A stretch of DNA of 64,000 bases from Dendrolimus kikuchii (Eukaryota; Arthropoda; Insecta; Lepidoptera; Lasiocampidae), in NCBI GenBank assembly GCA_019925095.2, contig CM034401.1, positions 17,429,338 to 17,493,337 on the forward strand, read 5' to 3'. This document shows positions 33,777-43,993 of this stretch, piece by piece. Each line of letters starts with the position of its first letter. Position 1 is the stretch's first letter. The notes under the pieces were generated by a model that did no database searches, was not told the DNA's origin, and worked only from the letters and a program-made list of their open reading frames with translations. A program made the translations under genes and the position numbers.

Positions 33777-35031
33777 CCTACACTATAAGCGGAGCTTATT
33801 TCCTCATAAGATACGTGTGTAAGCTGTGGAATGAACCACCCACGGTTTTAGTAGAAAAAGTGATATAAGCAATCCGCAGTTTTCTTACTAAAAATTTTTT
33901 CAAATTCAAATTCAAAGGTTTTTATTCAAAATAATAATTCCACCGGAGAACACTTTTTAAAATCAATACATATAAGTTAAAATTTAATTTTACTTCGTAG
34001 TCTATATACGCCGCTTCGCAATGTGTTGGGCGGCTTTCAATATGCAATCTCAATCTTTAATCTCTAATCCAAAATCGATATTTTCAATCCATTTCCTACT
34101 TTTGTGATTTCAATATTCGATCCACAGATCGTTTCGTCGATCCGTTTTACGAATCCATCGTTGGGAGGGCGATCCGGCATTTTTGGATTGCCACTTGTAT
34201 GAAAGTGACAGCTACGCGTTTTCAATAAACGATCTCTAATTTTGACAGATCCGTTTTTGACCTCAATCGATCTTTATTTGCGATCCCCCAATATTGAGAG
34301 ATTCTTGTGTAATAATGGAGTTATTTGCGAGTGATGGTGATAGTGATTGAAATGTTACTTCAATTATGGGATTTGGATAGTAGTGACGGCGAACTAGAAA
34401 GAGCAGAGTCCTCAAAAATAAACTTCTTGCAAAGTTTAGAATAAACAAAACATCCGTTGAAATGGTTTTGAACGAAATAATGCCATTTGTTAGTGAAATC
34501 GAGGCGGTAAAGTGTTTTAATAATATTTACATTGCTTTATACATTAGATGACCTAAAATAATATTCAATTCTATTTTTAGAAACAACGGCTGTCCACCAT
34601 TGCATCAACTTTTACTTAACTCTACGATTTTATGCATTGGGGACAATGCTAAATTCGGTGGCTGATTTTGTTGGTGTATCCCTATCAGCGGTATGTAGGA
34701 TAGTGGCAGATATATTTGCTGCTATTGCTAGATTGTATGGCAAATATACTGTTCTGGACTACAGACAAATTTTATAATATCACTCGGTTTTCTAGAGTAT
34801 ATGGTGCCATTCATTGAAACTGAACTCAATATTAAGAGGTTGGCAATATTATATTGTCACTTCTATTTCAAATATATAACACAATTTTTACTGACTTGCT
34901 TGCACCTTTGTTAAACCCATCAACTACACAAGAAATCAGATACAATGAGGCCCACATAAAAACTAGAAATACAATTGAAAGGTAAAACTAACACTTAAGA
35001 TTATTAGGTACTCATATTGCTTACCACAGGT

Positions 35032-35500
35032 GGGTACTTCCTTTACTGTTACCATTTGACCTATGCTTTATGTACATGTAAGAATTTTTACAACTATACA
35101 TATAATAAAACTGTAGAGGTCGAATTTCTGTACAATGAGAAAAAATGCTATATACCGAGTCAGGGGATGTAAGAAGTGAAATAGAACTAATTTAGATTTT
35201 TTTCAAATTTTCTGTTTCTGTTTGTCTGTCTGTTTGTACCAGTTAATCTCCGAACTGACTGGATTGATTTAAATGAAATTTTGTATGGTGGTAGCTTATA
35301 TCCCTGGTCAACATATAGGATAGTTTTTATCTCGAAAAATTAAAAAGTTCCCGTGGGATAGTTAAAAAACCGCACCACGCAGACGAAGTCGCAGGCATCA
35401 GCTAGTTTAAAATATATTTCTATTTAAAATGTAAACATTCTTACATGTACAGGAAACATAGGTCAAATGGAAGCAGTAAAGAAAGTACCCACTTGTTTAC
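35032..35500. repeat. inverted duplication inside the Harbinger remnant
   Basis: Bases 35036-35088 ('gtgggtacttcctttactg' ... 'catgtaagaa') reappear reverse-complemented at 35438-35496, at about 85% identity. The piece between is the family Z repeat. The origin is likely a local inverted duplication or rearrangement when the repeat inserted. Confidence 0.6.
35205..35412 (+). repeat. dispersed repeat family Z, inserted in Harbinger
   Basis: 'tttgtctgtctgtttgt', 'tctccgaactgactggattg', 'acgaagtcgcaggcatcagc' match 30775-31020. Confidence 0.65.
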
Positions 35501-36329
35501 TAGTAGGAAATAGCATTTCTTTTTTAATTTGAAAAATATATTTCTTTGTACAGGTGTTTGGAAACATTGCTTCCCAGTAATATCACTGACAATGCGATTG
35601 TCCTGAGAAAATATAACAAAGGTTATAATAGCTACAGCAGTTCTTCGCATCATTTGTAGGACCTAGTATTGAGGAAGTGGTCCCTGAAGTAGAGTTGTCG
35701 TGAGAAAGTTACTGTGACATCAGAAAATTTGGAAAATAATGTTACTCATAGAATAGATACAATTTCAAATTATTTTTAATAATACACATATATATTATAC
35801 CTGCCTCTAAATATATATTATGTGTGTATAATATATTGAAATAAAAAGTTGCCTGTGTTAATGGAGATTGTAAGCTATGTTTGTACTACTGCTACACTTT
35901 ACTGAAAATTCTTTCACCCATTTTGTGTTATTGACAAATAAACACTCACACAAACAAACTTTCACATTTATTTATATTTATAGGATTTGTAAATTGTTTA
36001 AAGTTCATGTAAATATGTGTTGTGATGATGGCTATTACTTAAATTATGCTAGATTTAAATGGAATAATGTCCAGGAAATAAAATATACAGATCATACTAT
36101 AACATTGTTTAATTTCAACATAAAAGGTACATCATTACATATTATTAAAAACTTTTTTAATGTAGGTAATTCTAATAGCTACATTTAGGTTACTTACTAT
36201 TAATATTTACATTCACATTATACACACAAACTTAAAATTAAAATATACAAATGTAAAACATCCTAGAACTTATTTTTTTTTAAATTAAAAACTAAATGAA
36301 TTAATATGACTAAAACAAACAATTTTATA

Positions 36330-37013
36330 CATTTTCTGCCTTCAAATTCCTTATCTCTAATTTTACTTGTCATTCTCTAATTTAATATTTTCAACCATAC
36401 TCTAATAATTTTTTCTTGACTATATAATATTCTATAGCTTTATTTCTGGCTTCACAACCATCATCACTTTTTATCCTCCTGCGTTTGGCACCTGTGAAAA
36501 CAAAATGTGATATAATAATCTGCATTTAAATATAATTAAATTCCTTCTAGAATTATATTTTATATGTAGTTTACAGAATCTTAATGTCATTGACATCTGC
36601 AATAGTTGTAAAATTGAGTCATTGAGGCTACTATATGTATGTACTCAGTGTGCGAGTTTCAATACACAGGGGGGGAATCAGACCTAGGATATCTAAGTTG
36701 TGACTCAAATGTAATAACACTTGTCCACAATAACTTATATTCTTACTAAACAGGGTTATTTAGTAGAACTTTAACAACCGCCCAACCAGGACAAACTTAC
36801 TTGCACCATACTTAACAATATCTTATCTATAATTATTAACAAATATGTTGTTTTAAAAAAGTAATAAAACACACTTGTCCTTGTGGTTGTGTATTTAATT
36901 AATTTTATCACAGAAAATTGTTATTTATTCATAAATATGATGGGTAATTCAATAGATATTTAGTTACATAATGTTTACTTACCATTAAATTCTCCATTTT
37001 CTAGTTTTTCTTG
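36330..37013 (-). pseudogene. Harbinger second gene (Myb/SANT-like) remnant, two exons
   Basis: Two minus-strand exons keep phase. 37013-36983 reads QEKLENGEFN and is bounded by 'gttttgtag' and GTAAGT. The next begins after 'ttttcacag' at 36491 and reads AKRRRIKSDDGCEARNKAIE, YYIVKKKLLEYG then stop. Downstream, shifted frames give VKLEIRNLKAEN. A basic stretch followed by E.Y..K...LE and a leucine-rich coil is how the accessory DNA-binding protein of Harbinger elements usually ends. The DNA-binding part itself is not visible. Confidence 0.5.
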
Positions 37014-37620
37014 CTACAAAACAAACTTTAAACTACCTAAATATCTAATACTTGCTTACAAAAACAACAACATTTTAATAATATCAAATTGACTGGCGTG
37101 AAGTTTATTTTTCTTAAGATGCTGTTCCGTTCCTATTCAAAGGTTTGAGTTACAGAAGAACAGAACGTGTGCTAAAATGTTTAATAAATCCCCTAAGGTT
37201 ATTTATAAAATATATATTAATAAATATAAAAAATATTATGTTTATTCGTGAAATATACTACTTTGAATGTAAAAATTATCATCAAAATCTAAAGAACTCT
37301 TAACTAAAACTGCGTGAAACGAAACGTTCGGGAGGACACAAATTTATGACCAATCCCTTTTTTTTTGTGAGATTTTATAACCAGATGTTATATTGAAACG
37401 AGGATTTTGGATCGATCGATGGATTGGTTAAAATCTGGATAGATAACCATTTTAGGATTGAGATCGAATATTGATCGTAAAAGCACGGTTTATTGCCTTC
37501 CCGTATTTAAGAATTATTTTGTTTACTTTGTGTTTAGAATTTGTAGTTAAGAAAAACATGCCATTGTTTTTCTACTTGTTTTATGGCCGTCATTAGTGTC
37601 GAACTAATCCTTATTGTTAT

Positions 37621-37950
37621 TGTTATCAACTATGTTGGCCGTTCGCAGGTGTGCAAATTACATTTTCTTGGAAGGACCCAGCCCACGAGCTTCCATTGTG
37701 TATTATACAGTTTACTATAAAACAAGGCCCAAACGGAGAGGCGAGGCAGTCGAGCGAGGATTACGATACGAGTAAGACGTACATTCGACAAGCGATATAG
37801 TGACGGACTTTGCGCGTGTTATTGAATCGTGCAGTTTGTACTAGTAGTGTCTAGTTATATTTGTACCTATGTTATACGTGTTTGTATAGTTCTAATAAAT
37901 TCTATAGTGATTCCAACGGCATTTTAATTTCGAGTCCCACACTCGTAACA
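37621..37950 (+). mobile_element. LTR-like unit, 330 bp
   Basis: Starts TGTTAT, ends GTAACA. TATAAAA at 37719-37725, transcription-start-like region 'gaggcgaggcagtcgagcg', AATAAA at about 37893. The U3-R-U5 layout and inverted ends suggest a solo Ty3/Gypsy-like LTR. Flanking 4-mers are not identical (TTAT and ATAT), and no internal region adjoins. Confidence 0.5.
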
Positions 37951-38045
37951 ATATATTCAAACGGTATTTGAAACCAAAAATCAAACTAGTTAGATGTTTA
38001 ATGTAAAACAATGTAGTGATCAATAAATATTCACTTAAATACGGT

Positions 38046-38473
38046 ACGGTAAGTAATACCTCTGTAAGTTGAACTTGAAGGGAAATGCCAAAAAATTCGA
38101 GTTATAGACTTTTCGACTTGTGGAGGATTTCGGCTTAGAGAATTTTGTAAGGAAACATTCGACTTGTAGAGGTTAAGATTTATTCTAACTGATTTTGAGC
38201 TAGAGAGGTGAAATAAATAAAAATCCTACTTATTATAGAGGTAAAAACATTTTTCATATATACTATGTTCGAGATACAGAGGTCCAATTTATGTTTTGAG
38301 TTATAGAAGGTAAATAAGTGCTGAATTTGCTTATACTCTCTAATTATTTCAACTTATAGAGGGTTCAGATTTCGAGCTACCGAGGTTTTGGGCCTTGAAG
38401 GGAACGCAATCTTTTTTTTGAGTTTGGGTGGTTTTCGACTTATCGAGGTTCGACTTAAAGAGGTTCTACTGTA
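38046..38473. mobile_element. pogo/Tigger-like MITE with internal end-motif array
   Basis: The right end reads, reverse-complemented, 'tacagtagaacctctttaag' then 'tcgaacctcg', which is the TIR style of pogo/Tigger elements. The left end 'tacggtaagtaatacctctg' then 'taagttgaa' is a decayed version. Between them the motif 'tcgacttatagaggtt' or its variants recurs at about 38115, 38158, 38268, 38350, 38373, 38436 and 38448. No transposase frame. Confidence 0.6.
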
Positions 38474-38514
38474 AAATAATTTAGTTTCTTGGATAGCTAA
38501 ATAAATTATATTAG

Positions 38515-41500
38515 AAGATATTCTTACATACATACATACATACATAACTTCACGCCAGTTCCCTTGCGGGGTAGGCACGAACAACAGAGTGCCATTTAGG
38601 CTTATTCTTACACACCTCACTTGCCTCTTTGACATTCATAACTCTTGTCATGCAAGCTCGTCTGTTCTTAAGGGTCCTGACATCACCTTCTGCTAGTACA
38701 CGATCAATTTGATCATGGAAGGTGTGTCGTGGCCTTCCACGACTTCTGCATCCATCCACTTTTGCATTGTATATCTGTTTAGTCATTCTTTCATCATGCA
38801 TTCTTTCCACATGCCCGAACCACCGGAGCATTCCTTTCCTTACCTTCACCCCGACACTCTCTTTCAGACCAACTCTCTTTCTTACTTCGGTATTACGAAC
38901 GCGGTCCGCGAGCGTCACTCCGCAGATTTTGCGCAGTGCTCGCATCTCGACCGCGTTTACTCTACTTTCATGCTCTTTCTTCCATACCTAACTCTCGCTT
39001 CCATACGTGAGCGTAGGTACCAGCACCGCGTTGTGTACGGCGAGCTGGGCCTTCTGGCTGAGATTCTTAGCGCCTAGAAGTTTACCTAACGCTCCATTTA
39101 AACTATTCCCCAAATTCACTCTTCTTTCTATATCGGCGGTATACCTTCCATCCCTGCTAAAAGCACATCCAAGATATACAAACTCATTCACTTGCTCCAG
39201 CATAACATCATCGACCATTATCCTTGCATTCGTTCTGGTTTCTTCTCTTTCAAACACCATAACCTTTGTTTTCTTCGCATTCAAATGTAAGCCTCTCGCC
39301 TGACAGTCATCTTTCATCATTGTGACTAGTGTTTGCAGTTCTGATGGCGATTCGGCTAAAAGCACGGCATCATCCGCATAAAGCAAGGTGCTTACAACTA
39401 GATCACTCATCCGCACCCCAACATCCATCAATCTTATTCTCTGGAGACAATCGTCCAGATATAGGATGAATAGCAAAGCCGACAGCACGCAGCCCTGGCG
39501 GACGCCAATATTGACGTCAAACCAGGGCGACAGGCTGCCTTCCACTCGCACGCATGCCATACAGCCCTCGTAAGTGGACTGCACAGCACGCATCAATTGG
39601 CCATTAATCCCATATCCGGGCAATATGTCCCAGAGGTCCTTCCGCACAACCCTGTCAAATGCTTTCTCTAGATCCACAAAACCGCAGAAAACCTTCCGGC
39701 CCATAGCCAGCTGCTTCTCTACGATATTGCGGAAAGAGAAAACTTGATCCATACATCCCCTTCCATTTCTGAAACCACCTTGTGCATCCCACAGTAATCC
39801 ATCGGATACAACTCTCATTCTCTTTTCAATAATCTTCGCATACACTTTAGATGCTGTGCTGATCAAACTGATGGCCCTGTAGCTGGCGCACTCCATACGT
39901 GACCCCTTTGCCTTTATACAAGGGCACGATGACAGCGCGCCTCCAGTCCTTGGGAACCTTTCCCGTCCTCCAGCACAAGTTGCATAAGGACAGGAAAACG
40001 TCCCGGACGCAGGTTCCACCATATTTGATCATCTCAGCAGACACACTATCGATTCCTACTGCCTTTCCATTTTTCAGACTTCTTATCGACCATTCGATCT
40101 CTTCCAAAGTGATCTCGGATGTTGACTCCTCAGAGTCGGTCACAGACTCAGTCGTGGTGCCAGCATCCGGGATATTATCATACATTTCTCTAAAATATTC
40201 ACTCCATCGCGCTAATACCTCTTTTGGGTTAGCAAGAACGTCCCCTGCTTTAGATTTTATTCTTTCCATTCTGGAAGCTGACGAACAACCCCGAGACTTC
40301 TTAACCTCTCTCCAAAAGAGTTTGGTATGCGCCTCGAAGTTCTGCGTCAGCTTCTCTTCTTCTTTCAATTTTATTCTTTCACGCTTCTCTTTCACTAAAG
40401 CTTTGGTTTCATTCTTGCAGAGGCGATAAATTTCTTTCTTCATCTCTTTCATACTGTCATTCTGTTGCAAGGAAGCAACATAATCCAGCCAGGCTTTTCT
40501 CTTTCTCTCTACGCTGGATTTAATATCCGCGTCCCACCATTCATCACCTTTCGTTGTTATGTGCCTCTTCGCGCATCCACATGCTTCTTTTGCGCTTTCC
40601 ACTATACTTTCTTTCATACTATCCCAGTCATTATCCACATCTAAGTCGGACAAGTCCGCTTTTGCAAGCCTTTCTTCGACTAGGCGCGCATACATACTCC
40701 TTACACTAACATCTTCCAATTTTTCACACTTTATTCTTTCAAGCTCCCCGAAATTGGTACGCACTCGCCAGTGCCTCCACTTTTTGAAAAGGCCCACAAA
40801 CCGGCTTATCACCAGGTAGTGGTCCGTTTCAAGAGTGGGGCCTCTGTAGGCTCTTGTATCCATTATTGTGTTTCGGAGGCGACTATCAATTAAAATCAGA
40901 TCAATCATACTTTTCTGATCATTCATTCTCAATGTATACGTGTGAATATCCTTATGATGGAATAGGGTGTTCGACACAAGCAAGTTTCTTTCCATGCATA
41001 CGTCTATGATTGGCCTACCAGCATCGTTCACTCTCTTGTCACCATAGGGTCCAAGGACAGCCTCAAGGCCGTCTCGTTTGGTCCCCACCCAGCCATTAAG
41101 ATCACCACACATAATTAGTCTTTCGTTCCCTTCAGCCAGATCCAGAATTTCTCTCACAGACTCCCAAAACTTCTCGAGTTCTTGGGGATCCGCTGAGCTT
41201 ACGGGAGCATAAGCTGCGACCAGAAAAACTCGCGTGATCCCCAGTTTTAGGCGGACCCAGAGAAGTCTCGGGTTCACCAGACAATAAGCTTTTACTCCAG
41301 ACACAAAGCGGGATGAGAGTAAGACGCCTACCCCCCCACTCGCACGCTCGTCCAGGTCCACGTCGAACCACAGAGCAAGCATGCCACCGGAGAGGTCATC
41401 GACGTCGCACCCCTTCCGCTTTGTCTCTGTCAGACATAAGGCATCCAGGCTTCTCTCATTCATTATATCAATCATTTCGTCCATCTTATCTTTCATTCCA

Positions 41501-41760
41501 CCTCTCACATTCCACGTGCCTATACGACACTCTGCTCCTCTCGACCCGCCAGGTTTGGCGTGAAGGGTGGCGGCCCCCTTCGCCGCATGCGCGAGAATCC
41601 ACACCGACGGTGGCGCATCGGTGAGCGTCGCCTGCGGGGGACGCCCTATCGTGCACTGCACTCGGGTAAATTCTGGTCAGAATTGTGGCCCTCTGGGCCA
41701 GCGGGGATCTCGACGAGCACGCTTCTGACATGACACCCATAATGACATAAGATATTCTTA
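38515..41760 (-). mobile_element. RTE-like LINE, nearly intact, 12 bp target duplication
   Basis: AAGATATTCTTA lies at both ends (38515-38526 and 41749-41760), so the element is 38527-41748, about 3.2 kb, the usual size of RTE-type LINEs. It ends (3' on minus) with an ATGT-unit tail. It encodes one endonuclease/RT protein with a single frameshift and a single stop. Three short copies with their own target duplications are at 15950-16038, 28023-28261 and 33704-33764. Confidence 0.92.
38550..41661 (-). pseudogene. endonuclease / reverse transcriptase of the RTE-like LINE
   Basis: Non-LTR polyprotein that nicks target DNA and copies its own RNA. N-terminal APE-type endonuclease: GTWNVRGG, CLTETK, GDLNGWVG, DLILID, ETDHYLV (about 41520-40800). 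RT follows: GFRNGRGCMDQ, FVDLEKAFDRV (motif A), RQGCVLSALLF (B), LLYADDAVLLAE (C, YADD), YLGCAFSRDG. C-terminus: MLRWFGHVERM, RGRPRHTFHDQI. Bases 41661-39900 form one frame. A run of four C at 39903-39906 shifts frame by one; the second frame then runs to a TAG at 38988-38990 where family logic expects Trp, and continues open to 38550. An in-frame ATG upstream of 41661 is possible, as 41740-41486 is open in another frame. Confidence 0.88.
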
Positions 41761-41861
41761 TGGAGTATTATTAACTTCTTGAAAAACGGTTCAAATTCAA
41801 ATAGTGTTGAGTCATCGATATAATATAACCAAGGTGCTAGACACTATAGAGATTTAGAATG

Positions 41862-42040
41862 AACTTACAACTGACGTTTTCCGTGATTACTATAATTTAA
41901 GGTGTTTTAGAAAAGGAGTCATAAAACACCTTCGAGATTGACAGCACGTAAAAAACACCTTTGATTGAAAATATCCATAAGCGATGCTAACTATTCACAA
42001 TTAGTCGGGCCATTATCTTCTCTGCTCTACTGAAACTAAA
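41862..42040 (+). pseudogene. CR1-like LINE ORF2 tail (family A), decayed
   Basis: Reads NELTTDVFRDYYNLR, then FRKGVIKHLRD and QHVKN, then an eroded 3' UTR ('ccataagcgatgctaactat', 'tagtcgggccattatcttct'). Lies just before SINE-like copy 10. Confidence 0.6.
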
Positions 42041-42049
42041 CCAAGTTAT

Positions 42050-42359
42050 ATCCGTGCAGGAACGGAGAAAGAATACAAGTTCCTGCGTCCGGGCGGCCTG
42101 TCGTAAGAGGCGACAAAACAATCCACAGCCAGATGGTAGGGCATTTGCCCGTCTGGATGGCTACCACCGCTGGTCTAGAGTATGCTGCGATAACCACCTT
42201 GAGTTGTGTTCCAGCATTAGTGACCAGGTCCCAGTTCCCTTAAGACAACAGCAGCGCATATGTAGCACATTAGGTGTTGCAAATGTCCATAGGCGATGGT
42301 AATCGCTTTCCTTCAAGTGGGCCGTCTGCCTGTCTGCTGAACTCATGCAATAAAAAAAA
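42050..42359 (+). mobile_element. SINE-like family S, full-length (copy 10)
   Basis: Head 'atccgtgcaggaacgg' at 42050, tail module and A-run at 42350-42359. Two small gaps in the body relative to copy 9. Confidence 0.8.
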
Positions 42360-42420
42360 CCTTTGGCTATCATTTTTTTGTTACTCACAGGTTTTGAATA
42401 GACATCTAGGATACAAATGT

Positions 42421-42590
42421 TTAATAGAATAGAATAGAATATTCTTTATTGCACACAAAAAAATAATACACATGAGTTAACAATCATATAACTAGTACAA
42501 TCGACGGTCTTATCGCTAACAGCGATTTCTTCCAAACAACCTTCTGCAGATAATTTTACATATCTAATAATGGGTCGGTATTCAGTGCGC
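42421..42590 (-). mobile_element. LINE 3' end (family E) with (TATTC)n tail
   Basis: The left edge 'aatagaatagaatagaat' is the tail of a minus-strand copy. 'attctttattgcacac' holds the reversed polyadenylation signal, and 42502-42545 the hairpin module shared with 9758-9803. 5' truncated. Confidence 0.7.
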
Positions 42591-43054
42591 ATAGTTTAAA
42601 ATATATACAATCATATATACATATATTAATAGTAAATAAAAATACACATACATATTTATATACAAATATATGTTTAATATTAGAAAATAACCAAAATTAA
42701 GAGAAAACTACAAGACATTCGGTCGTAGATCTGCGTTAATGTAAAGTGTGAAAAACAAAAATCACAGCACACAAAATCGTATGTATCCCGAGTGTATATT
42801 TCCCCTGTTTTTTTCTCGATTTCTTTGATTTGATAATTTACGATGTTTGCCTTCTGTTTGGCTACTAAATCAAGCGCTTGCTCCTTTTTATTATTAAGTG
42901 TTCAGCGTGTAGTACTTGGTGTTTTTCGCGTGAAATGTTTCTTTGCCGTTTCTTGGCATGACTGTGGTGAATTATTAAACGAGCCTTAATACATTTCTGA
43001 AGTTATAAAAATACGAGTTTGTTTATGGCCGCTTTAATATATGAGATGACTAGC
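42591..43054. other. unassigned stretch, no gene seen
   Basis: AT-rich, no supported feature. Confidence 0.4.
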
Positions 43055-43437
43055 TCTTGCTCGCGGATTCACTCGCGTTAATGTTATCCCACTGGAACTA
43101 AATCTTTCAGAGATAAAAAGTAGTCTATGTATTATTCCAGACTATAATAGTCTGTCTTTGTACCAATTTTATCCAGAGCCGATCAGCCGGTCTGACGTGA
43201 CATAGTAACATCCCTCCAAACTTTCACATTTATAGTATTATATAGTACTAGCGGTTCCGGCAGACGTTATCCTACCCTGAAAAAATAAACTTCTAGAACC
43301 CGATTCCAGTGCCACTTATCGGATCTAATTGTGAATCTAAACCATTCCTGGACCCACTCAAACGCTATTTTTTTACACCTTGGGTTACATCATTGAAGTT
43401 TTAGTAGGAATCTTTAACGTTTTCTAGAAATAAATAT
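43055..43437 (+). repeat. dispersed repeats Z then Y (left half)
   Basis: 43055-43254 begins 'gcggattcactcgcgttaat', a Z-type opening. 43255-43437 matches family Y ('aacccgattccagtgccact', 'ctaaaccattcctggaccc'). Family Y seems to resume at 44050, on the far side of the hairpin unit. Confidence 0.55.
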
Positions 43438-43560
43438 TAAAAGCCATAATGGCGGTAGTTGACTTTTTTTTGCAAGTACGGCGGTAGCGTTCGCTGGCGG
43501 CACGTGCCCTGTACACGTGCGCGGCATCGTCGCCCCGCCCACCTTCCACTACGCTTAGAG

Positions 43561-43567
43561 TATAAAA
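43561..43567 (+). promoter_or_regulatory. TATA box upstream of the hairpin array
   Basis: TATAAAA about 30 bases before 'gcacgcatttcc'. It sits 49 bases before hairpin unit 1, so all six hairpins would be in the transcript. Confidence 0.5.
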
Positions 43568-43615
43568 ACGGACCGCTCCGTTGTATTGGCACGCATTTCC
43601 AACGAATGCGTCTGC

Positions 43616-43911
43616 GAGTAAGGACCATTGTCTTTCGACAATCAGTACTGCTCTAATACTAGACATGGAACGCTGTCTTTGACGGTTAGTACTGTCTAGG
43701 TAGTAGACATGGAACACCGTCCCTGACGGTCAGTACTGTCTAAATTGCGGTAGGTGCGTGGAACGCTGTATCTAACAGCCAGTACAGCCCTAAAGTGACC
43801 GCCCCCGCTCTCATGACAATAATAGACGTGGAACACTGTCCCAGACAGTCAGTACCGTCTAAATTGCGGTAGGTGCGTGGAACGCTGTATCTAACAGCCA
43901 GTACAGCCCTA
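43616..43911 (+). ncRNA. six-unit covarying hairpin array with a sarcin-ricin-like internal loop
   Basis: Units: 43616-43653, 43660-43698, 43704-43742, 43751-43792, 43823-43861, 43870-43911. Each is outer helix, one or two bases, GGAAC (GGACC in unit 1), inner helix, 3-5 base loop, inner helix, one pyrimidine, AGTAC, outer helix. Outer pairs: GAGTA/TGCTC, TAGACA/TGTCTA (units 2, 3), TAGACG/CGTCTA (5), TAGG(T)GC/GCCCTA (4, 6). Inner pairs: ATTGTC/GACAAT, GCTGTC/GACGGT, ACCGTC/GACGGT, ACTGTC/GACAGT, GCTGT/ACAGC. Helices vary by matched changes while the loop strands stay constant. 72 bp (43741-43812) are repeated exactly at 43860-43931. Function unknown. Confidence 0.6.
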
Positions 43912-43987
43912 AAGTGACCGCCCCCGCTCTCGTCTCTAACTGTAATTGTTTTTGTACTTTATTAATAGTTGTTTGTCTAATTAAATC

Positions 43988-43993
43988 AATAAA
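43988..43993 (+). terminator. AATAAA polyadenylation signal
   Basis: AATAAA about 77 bases after hairpin unit 6, in an AT-rich region; suited to end the putative transcript. Confidence 0.4.

Larger units (their letters stand above)
34315..35660 (+). pseudogene. Harbinger (HARBI1-like) transposase remnant
   Basis: Reading from ATG 34315: MELFASDGDSD then, after shifts, DLDSSDGELERAE and FRINKTSVEMVLNEI (the HARBI1 N-terminal helices). A GT at 34507 and an AG at 34579-34580 join it to a frame with LTLRFYALGTMLNSVADFVG and SLSAVCRIVADI, the helix-turn-helix region. Further on, LLAPLLNP, EIRYNEAHIKTRNTIER (34892-34982) and VWKHCFPVISLTMRL (35544-35587) are the C-terminal landmarks. The catalytic core between 34780 and 34890 is missing. 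Multiple stops: dead. Confidence 0.75.
34030..37488 (+). mobile_element. PIF/Harbinger element, decayed
   Basis: Candidate ends are an imperfect inverted repeat: 'tcaatatgcaatctcaatc' (34038-34056) and, reverse-complemented, 'tcaatattcgatctcaatc' (about 37458-37476). Between them are remnants of a HARBI1-like nuclease on + and a second spliced gene on -, the opposing two-gene arrangement usual for autonomous Harbinger elements. Interior 35205-35412 is a later family Z repeat. Exact ends and a 3 bp target duplication were not established. Confidence 0.6.

Noticed and set aside
37621..37950. Complete LTR retrotransposon
   Set aside because: TGTTAT/GTAACA ends and promoter signals are present, but flanking 4-mers differ and no gag-pol or primer-binding site adjoins. 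Same for 1261-1898.
43423..43717. 97-codon minus-strand frame opposite the hairpin array
   Set aside because: It has no known motif, covers the TATA box and hairpin units, and is better explained by GC-rich composition.
43616..43911. CRISPR-like array or hammerhead ribozyme
   Set aside because: Units are unequal in length with no unique spacers, the genome is eukaryotic, and no CTGATGA/GAAA hammerhead core is present.
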